Position numbers and translations under genes: made by a program | Shown: piece after piece, positions 16,098-25,650 of the stretch | Position numbering within the stretch: the stretch's first letter is position 1 | How the letters are laid out: every line of letters begins with the position of its first letter | Notes under the pieces: generated by a model | Databases searched by the model: none | What the model was told of the DNA's origin: nothing | Seen by the model: only the letters and a program-made list of their open reading frames with translations | Source of the DNA: RPQJ01 sp963712815 | Lineage (GTDB): Bacteria; Pseudomonadota; Gammaproteobacteria; Steroidobacterales; Steroidobacteraceae | Assembly: GCA_963712815.1 (NCBI GenBank) | Contig: CAVQJL010000008.1 | Coordinates: 186,001-250,000 of the forward strand | Reading direction: 5' to 3' | DNA: 64,000 nucleotides

Positions 16098-17533
16098 TGC
16101 CGGACGACGCGCTCGTGCTGGCGCTCGACCAGGGCAGCCATGCGAGTCGCGCCGTGCTGTTCGACGCCACTGGCGCCGAGGTCGCGCAGGCGCGCCAGCC
16201 GGTCGGGACGCGCCGCGAGGGCGGCGATGTCGTCGAGCAGGATCCGCAGGAACTGCTCGCCTCGCTGCAGACGGCTGCACTGGACGCCTGTGAATCGGCG
16301 GCGACGCAGGGTCGCCCGGTCGCGGTGGCGGGCCTCGCCACGCAGCGCTCGACCGTGCTTTGCTGGGAGCGCCGCAGCGGACGCGCGCTCACCGACGCGC
16401 TCTCCTGGCAGGATCGTCGCAACGCCGACTGGCTCGCCCGCCTGCATCCGCACGCGTCGCAGGTCCGCCAGATCACGGGGCTGCCGCTGTCACCCCACTA
16501 CGGCGCCAGCAAGCTGCGCTGGATGCTCGACCACGTGCCGACCGTGCGTCGCGCCGCCGCCGACGGGCAGCTGGCCGCCGGGCCGCTGTCGAGTTACCTG
16601 GTCGCGCTGCTCGTGCCAGGCCTGCCCTGTGTCGTGGACCCCGCGAACGCTTCGCGCACGCTGCTGTACGACCCGTCGGCACTCGACTGGTCGGACACCC
16701 TGCTCGCGCTGTTCGGAATCGAGCGCCGATACCTGCCAGCCTGCGTAACGACGCGGCATGCCTTCGGCGCGCTGCAGGCGGGAGCGCAGACCATTCCGCT
16801 CGCGATCTGCACGGGCGACCAGTCCGCGGCGGCGTTCGCGTTCGGCCGGCCGGATCCGCGCTCGGCGCTGGTCAACGTCGGCACCGGCGCGTTCGTTCAG
16901 CGGGCAGCACCGGGCGACGCGCCCCTGCCCGAGGGCCTGCTGCGCAGCGTGCTGTGCGCCGACGCGGGCGGAGTGCTGCATGCGCACGAGGGCACCGTCA
17001 ACGGCGCCGGCAGCGCGCTCGACTGGCTGCGCGAGCACGTGGCGATCGACGTGGACCGCGCGCTCGCGGCCCTGGCGCCCGGCCCGCGGACAGCACAGAC
17101 GCCGGCGTTCATGAACGGCGTCGGTGGACTCGGCGCGCCGTTCTGGCGGTCCGACTTCCCGGTGGAGTTCGTGGGCGACGGCGACGAGACGTCCCAGCTC
17201 GTCGCCGTGCTCGAGAGCATCGCGTTCCTGCTGTGCGTGAATCTCGAGGCGCTCGGCAACGTCGCGCCGCTCGAGCGCATCCGCCTCTCCGGCGGGCTCG
17301 GGCGCAGCGACTACCTGTGCCGATGTCTCGCTGAGACCAGCGGCCTCGAGGTCGAGCGCTACGCCCTCGCCGAGGCCACCGCCCGCGGCGCCGCCTACCT
17401 CGCGGCCGGCGAACCCGCCTCGTGGCGGTCGCCGCCGCTCGAGCGCGTGTTCAGGCCCACCGGCGATGCCGCGCTCATCGCGCGCTACGCCCGCTGGCGT
17501 GGCGAGATGGAACGGCGCGGCGCAGGAAGGTAG
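16097..17533 (+). CDS. FGGY-family carbohydrate kinase, glycerol-kinase-like
   Basis: The 478-residue protein has the FGGY fold landmarks: the N-terminal phosphate-binding LALDQGSHASRAVLFD, QRSTVLCWERRSG, SWQDRRNADW, the ATP-domain CTGDQSAAAFAFG and NVGTGAFVQ, and a C-terminal RLSGGLGRSDYLC. DQGxxxSRAxxFD is typical of glycerol kinases. It is slightly shorter than E. coli GlpK, so another polyol or sugar is possible. It could start at ATG 16097 or GTG 16094. With the upstream phosphodiesterase, phosphorylation of glycerol is a reasonable prediction. Confidence 0.8.
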   Translation: MPDDALVLALDQGSHASRAVLFDATGAEVAQARQPVGTRREGGDVVEQDPQELLASLQTAALDACESAATQGRPVAVAGLATQRSTVLCWERRSGRALTDALSWQDRRNADWLARLHPHASQVRQITGLPLSPHYGASKLRWMLDHVPTVRRAAADGQLAAGPLSSYLVALLVPGLPCVVDPANASRTLLYDPSALDWSDTLLALFGIERRYLPACVTTRHAFGALQAGAQTIPLAICTGDQSAAAFAFGRPDPRSALVNVGTGAFVQRAAPGDAPLPEGLLRSVLCADAGGVLHAHEGTVNGAGSALDWLREHVAIDVDRALAALAPGPRTAQTPAFMNGVGGLGAPFWRSDFPVEFVGDGDETSQLVAVLESIAFLLCVNLEALGNVAPLERIRLSGGLGRSDYLCRCLAETSGLEVERYALAEATARGAAYLAAGEPASWRSPPLERVFRPTGDAALIARYARWRGEMERRGAGR

Positions 17534-17550
17534 CCAGACCGAGCAGCGGT

Positions 17551-17783
17551 CGTCCCGCCGAGGGGTAAGAGGGAGGTTCTCTCCCGCTCCCGGTCTCCGG
17601 CGCTTCGAAAAAGCGCCCGGAGGAATCCGGGCGTTTTTTTCGGCGAGCCTTGCTCGGGCGGTCGCCGGGGCGACATGCCGAGTGTGGCCGCCGTACCACG
17701 CCGGGACGCCCCGGTCCAACGCCCTCGCGGCGGCCTGCGACAGGTCGCGGGAGAGAACCTCCCTCTTACCCCTCGGCGGGACG
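17551..17783. repeat. 233-bp element bounded by perfect 36-bp inverted repeats
   Basis: The arms 17551-17586 and 17748-17783 are perfect 36-nt inverted repeats separated by 161 bp. The element fills the gap between two convergent genes: the left arm starts 17 bp after the kinase stop and the right arm ends one base before the stop codon of the alpha/beta hydrolase. Inside is a hairpin with T-runs on both strands. No open frame or target-site duplication is seen. It could be a MITE-like insertion or a compound bidirectional terminator. Confidence 0.85.
17607..17640. terminator. bidirectional Rho-independent terminator
   Basis: Stem CGCCCGG (17614-17620) pairs with CCGGGCG (17627-17633) around loop AGGAAT. 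Seven T residues follow on the plus strand (17634-17640), and an A-run before the stem (17607-17612) supplies the U-tract for minus-strand transcripts. It can therefore stop both convergent transcripts. Confidence 0.88.
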
Positions 17784-17784
17784 C

Positions 17785-18807
17785 TCACCCGCGTACGTCG
17801 CGTTCCAGCGTCGCGAGCACCTCGCGCTCGAGCCAGGTGCTGCCCGGCCCGCCCTCGAAGTAACCGCAGTGGCCGCCGAGCGCGGTGCACGTGATCTCGA
17901 GCACCGCCGGACGCGCCAGGCGCGCCAGGTCGACCGCGGGAATGATCGGGTCGTCCGCCGCGGCGATGATGCGCGTCGGAGAGGCAAGGCTCGAGAGCGC
18001 GTCGCCCACGATCGCATAGCCGTGCAGGTAATCCGTGAGCGAGGGGAACCCGCCGTACCGGCACACGAGGTGCTCGGTAATCTCCGTGAGCGTGTCGAGC
18101 TCGAGCGCGGCGCCGAGGTCGTACACCTGCGGCCACGCAGCCTGCTTCCTGCGCAGCGAGCGGCGCCACTTCCAGACGAAATACCGTCGGTACAGCGCCC
18201 AGCCGCGCTCCAGCCGGTGCAGCGTGTGCTCGGGGTCGAGCACCGGGCAGATGGCCACGACGTGCTCGAGACGCAGCCCGGTCGCCGCGGCGCGTGCGCC
18301 GACGCGCAGGCAGAAATTACCGCCGAGCGAGAAGCCGACGAGGTTCATCCCCTGGCCCGGATTCAGCGCCTGCAGCCTCTGCACCGCACCGACCACCTCG
18401 GTGATGCGGCACGAGTGGAAGATCTCCTCGTTGAGGTGATGGCTTTCCCCGTGATCGCGCAGGTTGAGCCGCACCACCTCGAAGCCCCGGTCGAGAAGCT
18501 GCTGCCCGATCGAAACGACATAGAGCGAGTCCGCGCTCCCTTCCCAACCGTGCAGCAGCACCGCGATCCGCGTGGCCGGTGCGCGGCCAAGCCGCTCCTG
18601 CGTGGCGCGCTGCGCCAGCAGGCGCACGCCCGCGCCGCAATCGATCACCTCGGGCACGGACACCGCGAGCAGTTGCCGGCAGCGCCGCTCGACCGCCGGC
18701 CTGCGCAACGGAAGGCTCGGCAGGATGGACTGCAGGTGGCGATTGGCGAGCCACGCCGGTGGCTGGAAGTCGCCGGTCCCGCGCAGCGGGGCGACGTCGA
18801 TCACCAT
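17785..18807 (-). CDS. alpha/beta hydrolase, YheT-like
   Basis: The 340-residue product matches the YheT/AB-hydrolase_4 family: FQPPAWLANRHLQSILPSL near the N-terminus, the oxyanion segment VLLHGWEGSADSLY, the N-LRDHGESHHLNEEIFHS segment, the nucleophile elbow VGFSLGGNF, the acid in AADDPIIP and the histidine in LGGHCGYFEGG. The biological substrate of the family is unknown. The ATG at 18807 is chosen; an earlier in-frame start would overlap the upstream gene's end at 18839. Confidence 0.87.
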   Translation of the reverse strand: MVIDVAPLRGTGDFQPPAWLANRHLQSILPSLPLRRPAVERRCRQLLAVSVPEVIDCGAGVRLLAQRATQERLGRAPATRIAVLLHGWEGSADSLYVVSIGQQLLDRGFEVVRLNLRDHGESHHLNEEIFHSCRITEVVGAVQRLQALNPGQGMNLVGFSLGGNFCLRVGARAAATGLRLEHVVAICPVLDPEHTLHRLERGWALYRRYFVWKWRRSLRRKQAAWPQVYDLGAALELDTLTEITEHLVCRYGGFPSLTDYLHGYAIVGDALSSLASPTRIIAAADDPIIPAVDLARLARPAVLEITCTALGGHCGYFEGGPGSTWLEREVLATLERDVRG

Positions 18808-18838
18808 CGGGCCCACGCCGGCCCGGCTCCGCGGCCCC

Positions 18839-20242
18839 TCATCCGGCGGGCACCAACCGGAACTCGACACGATTGTTCTGCACGGCCACGGCGTTCCACT
18901 CGCCGGCGGTGCTGCCCTCGCCCTGCTCGGGGTACATGACCGGGCTGCGGCGGCCGGCGCTGGCCGTCTCGACGACGATCGCGCCTGCCGTGCGCTGGCG
19001 CAGCGTGGCTACGAAGTTGGCGAACGCAACGGACTGGCGCTGCGCGGACGAAAGCCCGTCCTCGAACGGGTTGCCGACGAGGTCGCAGTTCTTCGTGGAA
19101 ACCGTGGCCGCAGCCGGCTCGAATCCTTCCGCAACGCTGCCCGACAGGCAGAAATCGCCGACGAAGGTCTCGACCACGATGCGACCCTGGAACTCCTGGG
19201 CCTCGAGTGTCGCGGCGAGCTCGCGCAGGCGCTCGAGGCGGGTGCCGGCGAGCGGCGCCTCCCCGTAAGGCACGTACTCGATGGCCACCGGGTCGGCCGG
19301 TGTCGCCGGACCCGGATCGGCGGGCTCCGCCGCCGCTGGCACCGCTGCCACCTCGATGGCCTCGCGGACCGCCGCCGCGGCGGCGGCGGCAGCCGTGGCG
19401 GCCCTGGAGTCAGCCAGCTCGCGCGCGAGGCCGGCATTGCGCTCGGTCGCCTGCCAGTAGAGAAAGCCGAGGACCGCCGCGGGCACGGCCGCGAGCAGAC
19501 CCGTCAGCACGACCGGCCACCACGGGGTGGGCGCTGGTTCGGGCAGCACGGCCTCGGCGGGCGGCGGCTCCTTGGCGAGCCCCTCCTTGATCTCGCCGCT
19601 CATGCGGCGCGCGAATGCCTCGAACGTCGCCAGCGTGAAGCGCCGCTGCTCGGCAAGCTGGTCCTTGACGACCTGCTGGAGCGACTGGCGCAGGCTGCCC
19701 TGCAGCTCCGACAACGCCGCGGCCGGGAGTGCGAGGGCGTGCGCGCCGTTGGCCGGATCGCTCGCGGCTGCGTCTCCTGCGGGCGCGGTGGCCTCGCCCT
19801 CGCCAGCCGCCGCCTGCGCCGCCGCGGCGGCCGCATCGAACAGCGGCGAACGCTGCTGCCGGCGGTCCGGCAGCAGGTGCAGCTGGTAGAGCACGCGTGA
19901 CACGTCCACCGGGCGCACCGTCTTCGGCAGCACGCCGACCGCGCCGAGCGCCCGCGCCTGGCTGACATACAGCTCGCCTTCCTGCGACGTGTACATCATC
20001 AGCGGGATGGTGGCGGTCTGTGGCTCGCCCTTGATGGCCTGCACCGCCTGGAATCCGTCCATGCCCGGCATGAGGTGATCCATGAAGATCACGTCCGGGC
20101 GGTTCTGGCGCAGGTATTCGAGGGCCTGCTCCGCCGACTCGGCCGTATCCACCGCGAGGCCGTGCTGCTCGAGCATGCGGCTCAGGATCACCCGGGCCGA
20201 GCGCGAATCGTCCACGATCAGGGCCCGCTTGCCCGTCGTCAT
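18839..20242 (-). CDS. receiver-domain protein with a transmembrane segment and OmpA-like end
   Basis: Residues 1-120 form a complete CheY-like receiver: acidic pair D11/D12, phosphoacceptor D55 (IFMDHLMPGMDG), T85 and K107. An alanine-rich linker and a helical segment (about 165-222) follow. A single membrane span lies at about 241-263 (WWPVVLTGLLAAVPAAVLGFLYW), then a helical alanine-rich stretch. The C-terminal 150 residues end in NNRVEFRLVPAG, which recalls the close of OmpA-like domains (NRRVEI). If the span is real, the receiver is cytoplasmic and the tail periplasmic, an unusual order for a response regulator. No histidine kinase is adjacent. Confidence 0.8.
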   Translation of the reverse strand: MTTGKRALIVDDSRSARVILSRMLEQHGLAVDTAESAEQALEYLRQNRPDVIFMDHLMPGMDGFQAVQAIKGEPQTATIPLMMYTSQEGELYVSQARALGAVGVLPKTVRPVDVSRVLYQLHLLPDRRQQRSPLFDAAAAAAQAAAGEGEATAPAGDAAASDPANGAHALALPAAALSELQGSLRQSLQQVVKDQLAEQRRFTLATFEAFARRMSGEIKEGLAKEPPPAEAVLPEPAPTPWWPVVLTGLLAAVPAAVLGFLYWQATERNAGLARELADSRAATAAAAAAAAVREAIEVAAVPAAAEPADPGPATPADPVAIEYVPYGEAPLAGTRLERLRELAATLEAQEFQGRIVVETFVGDFCLSGSVAEGFEPAAATVSTKNCDLVGNPFEDGLSSAQRQSVAFANFVATLRQRTAGAIVVETASAGRRSPVMYPEQGEGSTAGEWNAVAVQNNRVEFRLVPAG

Positions 20243-20401
20243 TCTCTGGTCTTCCCTTGGTAGGCGGGCGGACTGCCGCCACGAGTACCGGCTTTCTACC
20301 TTGATCCGGCCGGCAAGCCAATCCCGGCAAACGCCTCTAGCCCCGGACCGGGCCCGGCGTATGCTCTTGCTATCGCATTAAAATGAAAATGGAGGCATCG
20401 C

Positions 20402-22453
20402 ATGCCCTACACCACCGCGGACATCCGCAACATTGCATTGGTGGGCCAAGCCGGCGCGGGCAAGACGCTGCTGGCCGAGGCCTTGCTCGCGCAGTCCGGA
20501 GCGATCCGGTCCAAGGGGTCGCTCGCACGAGGCTCGACGGTGTGCGACTTCGATCCCCAGGAGAAGACGCTGCTGCACTCGCTCGACGCTGCGATCTGCG
20601 GGTTCGAGACGCAGGGCCGGCGCGTCAACGTCATCGACACCCCGGGTTACCCCGATTTCCTCGGCCGCAGCCTGGTGGCCCTCGAGGCGGTCGAGACCGC
20701 GGTGATCGTGGTGAGCGCGGTGAACGGCATCGAGCCGATGACCCAGCGCATGATGGACTTCGCCAAGGCGCGCGGCCTGTGCCGGCTGATCGTGATCAAC
20801 AAGATCGACAGCAAGGAAGCGCGCACCGCGCAGGTGCTCGAGGAGATCCGCGAGACCTTCGGCAAGGCCTGCCTGCCGCTCAACCTGCCGGCCGACGGTG
20901 GCCAGTCCGTGGTGGACTGCTTCTACCAGGCGCGCGGCAAGGCGACGGACTTCTCGTCGGTCGAGGCGGCGCACACCGAGATCATCGACCAGGTGGTCGA
21001 GGTGGACGAGCAGCTGATGGCGCTCTACCTCGAGCAGGGCGAGGAGATCTCGCCGGAACAGCTGCACGACCCGTTCGAGCAGGCGTTGCGCGAGGACCAC
21101 CTCGTGCCGATCTGCTTCTGCTCGGCGGAGACCGACGCCGGCGTCCCCGAGCTGCTCGAGGTGCTGGCGAAGCTCGCGCCGAACCCGACCGAGGGCAACC
21201 CGCCGCCGTTCCTCAAGGGCGAGGGCGCCGACGCAGTGCGCGTCTCGGTGTCGCCGGATCCCGACAAGCACGTGCTCGCGCACGTGTTCAAGGTCACCAT
21301 CGACCCGTTCGTGGGCAAGCTCGGCATCTTCCGGGTGCACCAGGGCACGGTGAAGTCGGGCGCGCAGCTGCTCGTCGGCGACGCACGCAAGCCGGTCAAG
21401 ATCGCGCACCTCTACCAGCTGCAGGGCAAGGAGCACGTCGAGGTCGCGCAGGCGATCCCGGGCGACATCTGCGCCGTGCCGAAGATCGACGAGCTGCACT
21501 TCGACGCGGTGCTGCACGACTCGCACGACGAGGACCACCACCACCTCAAGTCGGTGGCGTTCCCGCCGCCGATGCTCGGGCTCGCGATCCGCGCCGAGAA
21601 GCGCGGCGACGAGCAGAAGCTCTCCGAGGCGCTGCACCGCCTCGTCGCGGAAGACCCCTGCGTGCGCGTCGAGCACCACACGACGCAGAACGAGACCGTG
21701 CTGTACGGCCTCGGCGACCTGCACCTGCGCGTGATGCTGCAGCGGCTGACCGAGCGCTACGGCGTCGGGCGTCAAGACCAGCCCGCCGAGCGTGCCGTAC
21801 CGCGAGACGATCACGCGCCCGGCCGAGGGCCACCACCGCCACAAGAAGCAGACCGGCGGCGCCGGCCAGTTCGGCGAGGTTTACCTGCGCGTCGAGCCGC
21901 TCGAGCGCGGCGCGGGCTTCGAGTTCGTCGACGACGTCGTCGGCGGCGCGATTCCCGGCCAGTTCATCCCGGCGATCGAGAAGGGCGTTCGCCAGGTGCT
22001 GACCGAGGGCGCGATCGCCGGCTTCGAGCTGCAGGACATCCGCGTGAGCGTCTACGACGGCAAGCACCACCCGGTGGACTCCAAGGAGGTCGCGTTCGTC
22101 TCGGCGGGCACGCAAGGCCTTCATCAGCGGCGATCCGCGAGGCGGCGCCGATCGTGCTCGAGCCGATCGTGCGCGTCGCGATCAACACGCCGGCCGGCTC
22201 GATCGGCGACGTGACGAGCGACCTCGCGACGCGACGCGCGCGCATCAGCGGCCAGGACACGCTGCCCGGCGGTCGCGCGGAGATCCAGGCACTGGTGCCG
22301 CTCGCCGAGCTGCAGGACTACCTGTCGCGACTCAAGGCGCTCACCGGCGGCGAGGGCACGTACACGATGGACCTGAGCCACTACGACCCGGTGCCGCCAC
22401 GCCGGCAGCAGGAACTGGTGGTCGCGTTCAAGCCGCACGAGGAGACGGAGTAG
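20402..22453 (+). CDS. EF-G-like translational GTPase (paralogue), three 1-base insertions
   Basis: The protein has an EF-G layout: G1 GQAGAGKT, G3 DTPGYPDF, G4 NKID, then domains II-V (GLGDLHLRVMLQRL, THKKQTGGAGQFGEV-like, PIVRVAINTPAGSIGDVTSDL). The G1 sequence and weak switch region fit the EF-G2-like subgroup rather than canonical FusA. The frame is displaced by extra bases near 21769, 22112 and 22130; removing them leaves 2049 nt, 682 residues, with the original stop. EF-G paralogues act in ribosome rescue, recycling or stress, or are uncharacterised. Confidence 0.85.
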   Translation: MPYTTADIRNIALVGQAGAGKTLLAEALLAQSGAIRSKGSLARGSTVCDFDPQEKTLLHSLDAAICGFETQGRRVNVIDTPGYPDFLGRSLVALEAVETAVIVVSAVNGIEPMTQRMMDFAKARGLCRLIVINKIDSKEARTAQVLEEIRETFGKACLPLNLPADGGQSVVDCFYQARGKATDFSSVEAAHTEIIDQVVEVDEQLMALYLEQGEEISPEQLHDPFEQALREDHLVPICFCSAETDAGVPELLEVLAKLAPNPTEGNPPPFLKGEGADAVRVSVSPDPDKHVLAHVFKVTIDPFVGKLGIFRVHQGTVKSGAQLLVGDARKPVKIAHLYQLQGKEHVEVAQAIPGDICAVPKIDELHFDAVLHDSHDEDHHHLKSVAFPPPMLGLAIRAEKRGDEQKLSEALHRLVAEDPCVRVEHHTTQNETVLYGLGDLHLRVMLQRLTERYGVGRQDQPAERAVPRDDHAPGRGPPPPQEADRRRRPVRRGLPARRAARARRGLRVRRRRRRRRDSRPVHPGDREGRSPGADRGRDRRLRAAGHPRERLRRQAPPGGLQGGRVRLGGHARPSSAAIREAAPIVLEPIVRVAINTPAGSIGDVTSDLATRRARISGQDTLPGGRAEIQALVPLAELQDYLSRLKALTGGEGTYTMDLSHYDPVPPRRQQELVVAFKPHEETE

Positions 22454-22477
22454 CTTCGGGCCGCGAGGCGGGGTCGC

Positions 22478-23322
22478 ATGTACGCGTTCGTGCACATCGA
22501 CAAGACCGCGGGCGGACGGTACGCGCGATCCTGCCAGCGCTCGTTCGGCGCCGGGCACTGCGAAATCCGCACGCCCTATGCGCGCCGCCCGGCCGACCGC
22601 AACGACCGCAGCGTGCACGTGACCGCCGACGACCTGCGCCGGGTGCGACGCATCTACCGCAGCCTCCGCGGCATCGCCGGCCACAACGTCAAGCCGTGCT
22701 CGGACCTCGAGCGGGCCGCCCCCGGGATCCGCTACTTCACTTTCCTGCGCGACCCGGTGCGGCGCTACCTTTCGCACTTCAAGAACAAGGCCGGCACCTA
22801 CAACCGAAAAGACTTCGAGCGCTGGGCGGAGGCGCAGTGGACGCACGACTTCCAGACGAGGACGCTGGCCGGGGAGGCGAACGCACAGAAGGCCATCGAC
22901 CTGCTCGCGGGCCGCGTCGGCTTCGTGGGCTTGACGGAGGCCTTCGACGAGTCGCTGCTGATGCTCGGCCAGTGGCTCGACGAGCCCGACTTCCGCCCCG
23001 AGTACCGTCCCGTCAATCGCCTCGCGGACAAGCAACGCGAGCGGGACGCGGGTCCGCGAGCATTCGGACCTCGGCTATCTCGAGGAACCCGCGGTGCGGG
23101 ATCGCCTGCTCGAGATGAACGCGATCGACCAGCAGGTGTACGACTTCGCCGCAACGGAGTTCCTGGCGACGCCAGCGCCAGTCGTATCGCGGCGACCTCG
23201 CGACGGACGTGGCGGCGCTGCGCGAGCGCAACCAGCAGGTCACCGACTGCGACGAAGCGCTGTCGAGTCGCCTGCTGCGCAACTGGGTCTACAAGCCGGC
23301 ACTGGTCCTGCGGCTCGCCTGA
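22478..23322 (+). CDS. sulfotransferase family 2-like protein, two 1-base insertions
   Basis: MYAFVHIDKTAGGRYA carries a 5'-PSB-like phosphosulfate-binding motif (H-I-x-K-T-A-G), and RYFTFLRDPVRRYLSHF is the 3'-phosphate-binding segment of Sulfotransfer_2 enzymes, which move sulfate from PAPS to carbohydrates or other acceptors. Extra bases near 23051 and 23162 break the frame; without them the gene is 843 nt and encodes 280 residues ending KPALVLRLA. The start is 24 bp after the EF-G-like stop. Acceptor unknown. Confidence 0.75.
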
Positions 23323-23345
23323 GCGGGCGCCCGGTCGGCGCAGGC

Positions 23346-24032
23346 TCAGTCGGGATCGCGCTCCTCGCGGGCTCCTCGGGCGTGGACGCCTCGATGCCGA
23401 GCCGGCGACGCAGACTGCGCCACGCCGGTCGCCAGGGCGCGTCCAGCTTGGTCGGGATTGGCGTGCGGCCACGGCGCCTCCGGCACGGGCGCACCGAGGA
23501 ACGCGCACAGGCGGTCCCAGCTCGTCTCGCGCGTCGGGTCGAATTCGAGGTACTGCTGCGGGCGGCTGGCGAAGTGCGCGCGCACCGCGGCATTGTGCGC
23601 GCGATAGGCGTCGAGCCAGGCCTGGCGGCTGGCCTCGTCGCGCGAGGGGTTCGCGTGCGGCCCGAACATCCACACGCGCATCGGGCGGATGCGCCGGTGG
23701 CGGAAGAACTTCACGCAGCTCGCGATCCAGCGCTCCTCGTCGCGCACCGTGAGGATGTAGCGCGCATCCGGGTAAGATCGCGTAGATCTGCGCGCCAGAT
23801 CCGGAAGTACGGGTTGTCGGTGAACGCGTCGAACAGTCTCGAACGTGGGCAGCCGGAAGTCGCCAGCGTCGATCTGCCGGATCAACGTCGCGCCGTCGTC
23901 GGCACCCGGGTAGCTGCCGGGCTTGTCGCCGTTGACCGTGTGGTAGCCGAGCGTCCGCAACGCGTCGTAGAGCGTCGTCGTGCCGGTCTTGTAGAAGCCG
24001 ATGCCGAAGATCTTGCCGTCGTGCTGGGCCAT
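23346..24032 (-). CDS. sulfotransferase-like protein, about three 1-base insertions
   Basis: The N-terminus IFGIGFYKTGTTTLYDALRTLGY has the P-loop-like PAPS-binding motif (G-x-x-K-T-G-T-T-x-L) of the sulfotransferase superfamily, and ARYILTVRDEERWIASCVKFF is the 3'-phosphate site. Downstream PTRETSWDRLCAFLGAPVP is the usual C-terminal element. The central region is out of frame between about 23770 and 23840, where three extra bases can be placed; the corrected product is about 227 residues. Convergent with the other sulfotransferase gene. Confidence 0.72.
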   Translation of the reverse strand: MAQHDGKIFGIGFYKTGTTTLYDALRTLGYHTVNGDKPGSYPGADDGATLIRQIDAGDFRLPTFETVRRVHRQPVLPDLARRSTRSYPDARYILTVRDEERWIASCVKFFRHRRIRPMRVWMFGPHANPSRDEASRQAWLDAYRAHNAAVRAHFASRPQQYLEFDPTRETSWDRLCAFLGAPVPEAPWPHANPDQAGRALATGVAQSASPARHRGVHARGAREERDPD

Positions 24033-24047
24033 GGTGCCGGACTCCGG

Positions 24048-24946
24048 TCAGCCGCGCCCGCGCCGCGAGGCCCTGCACTTCGTCGGCCAGTGCGAGCAGC
24101 TGCCGTCGGGCCGCGGCGCGCTGCTGCCGGCGTCAGCGTCGCATCGAGCGCGACGACGAGTTCGATCAGCGACTCGCGGCGTCGCTCGAGGCGCTGCCGG
24201 TATGCCGGCGTCCACAGCTCGTCCGGCCGGGCGATCAGCACCAGCATGCGCGCCTCGAACGCGGCACCGCTGCGTCGCGTTCGCGAGCGCGTCCGCGAGA
24301 GCCTCGCGCCAGACGCGCCGGTTGTCGCGCCACTCCGGCCATGAAGGACGGCGAGCTCGCCACGTGCTCGCGGATCAGCTCCCGCTGCGACGGCGCTCAG
24401 CGGCCCCGTGAAGCGCTCCACGGCGCGGCGCATTGACTTCTCGCGCCGCGCGTCGCGCTGCCCGGGCGTCCGCGGCATCGAATTCGCGCCGATGCCTTCT
24501 CGTCCTCTCGCTCGAGGTTCTCGAGCAGTTCCGCGACCTGCGCGTCGGTGAAGGTGGCCGCGAGCGCCGTGTAGCCGGGAGCGGCCTGCTCGAAGATCCC
24601 GCGCCAGTACTGCTCGGTGCGGCGGCTGGCCGCGAGCCAGTCGTCGCGGCCGGCACCGCGCTCGACGGTAACGGCCAGGTCGCGCAGGAAAGCCGAGTAC
24701 CGGTCGAGCTCGGAACGCCGATGCCACTCGAGGTTGCCCGCCAGCGTCCGCTTGAGCGCGGCGGACTGCGCCTTGTCGAGCGTCACCAGGCCCTCGACGT
24801 AGAAGCCGACGACGGTGTCGAGCCGCGGGTAGACGAGGCCTAGACCGCACCCGGCGAGGCCGACTGCGAGCAACGGCCACGAGCCAGCCAGCGGGGCACC
24901 AGCCGGGGCAGGCGGCGGATCCGGCGGAACGGGCGCTCTGCGGCAT
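24048..24946 (-). CDS. DUF6279-type lipoprotein, several frameshifts
   Basis: One frame reads LLAVGLAGCGLGLVYPRLDTVV, a lipobox followed by the C-G-L-x-L-V-Y-x-R-L-D pattern I associate with DUF6279 lipoproteins. EWHRRSELDRYSAFLRDLA and a helix-rich body follow. The reading frame changes at least four times before the stop at 24048. The start is uncertain; an ATG at 24946 fits if one extra base near 24900 is removed. Function is unknown. It overlaps nothing and lies between the SRAP gene and the sulfotransferase on the same strand. Confidence 0.6.
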
Positions 24947-24957
24947 GGGATGCGACT

Positions 24958-25647
24958 CTACGCGGCGTCGTCGGACGTGCCAACCGGTTCGACCAACCCG
25001 GCCCCCTGGTTGCGGGCGTCATTGACCCGGCGGCTGACCGGCCGCGCGCCGCAGCCCCGGCAGTTCGCAGGGCACCAGCAAGGCGGCGAGCCGGTCGGTC
25101 GTCGGTCGTGCCCGAGTCCAGCCACTCCCCGTGGCGTGCGGGCGGAACGATCACGGGCATGCGATCGTGCACGTGGGCGATGACCTTCGCTGGCGCCGTG
25201 GTCACGATGCAGCAGCACTCGAGCGTCTCGCCGCTCGCCGGATCGCGCCAGCGCTCCCAGAGGCCCGGCCATGCCGAAGGGCTGCCCGTCATCGAACGAA
25301 ATGAAGTACGGCTGCTTCAGCGCGCCGGAGCGCTGCCACTCGTAGTACCCGTCGGCGAGCACGAGGCAGCGGCGCCTCTGGAACGCGTGCCGGAACGAGG
25401 GCTTCTCGGCGAGCGTCTCGGCCCGGGCGTTGATCAAACGCGCGCCGATCGCGCGCTCCTTCGCCCAGAACGGCACGAGACCCCAGTACAGCATCGCCAC
25501 GGAACGCAGACCGCCCGCCTCGCGCACGGTCGCGACGAACTGGGTCGGCGCGATGTTGTACCGCGGCTCGATCGCGGGCGCGTCGGGCACGGCGAACAGC
25601 CGGGCGACGGCCTCACGCGGGGAGTAGAAGGCGAAGCGGCCGCACAC
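24958..25647 (-). CDS. yedK: SOS response-associated peptidase (SRAP/YedK-HMCES), frameshifted
   Basis: SRAP proteins form a covalent thiazolidine link between Cys2 and abasic sites in single-stranded DNA, protecting the lesion. The product begins GTG-TGC, i.e. MCGRFAFYSP with the catalytic Cys2. It has PRYNIAPTQ, the INARAET segment and LVLADGYYEWQ containing the conserved glutamate. The catalytic histidine lies in HDRMPVIVPP, which is in a different frame because of extra bases between about 25050 and 25270. The first and last frames agree, giving about 228 residues after correction. It follows the ABC permease by three bases. Confidence 0.82.
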   Translation of the reverse strand: MCGRFAFYSPREAVARLFAVPDAPAIEPRYNIAPTQFVATVREAGGLRSVAMLYWGLVPFWAKERAIGARLINARAETLAEKPSFRHAFQRRRCLVLADGYYEWQRSGALKQPYFISFDDGQPFGMAGPLGALARSGERRDARVLLHRDHGASEGHRPRARSHARDRSARTPRGVAGLGHDRRPTGSPPCWCPANCRGCGARPVSRRVNDARNQGAGLVEPVGTSDDAA

Positions 25648-25650
25648 GAC

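Noticed and set aside
17551..17783. Phage or integron attachment site
   Set aside because: There is no integrase, no tRNA and no direct target repeat around the 36-bp inverted repeats.
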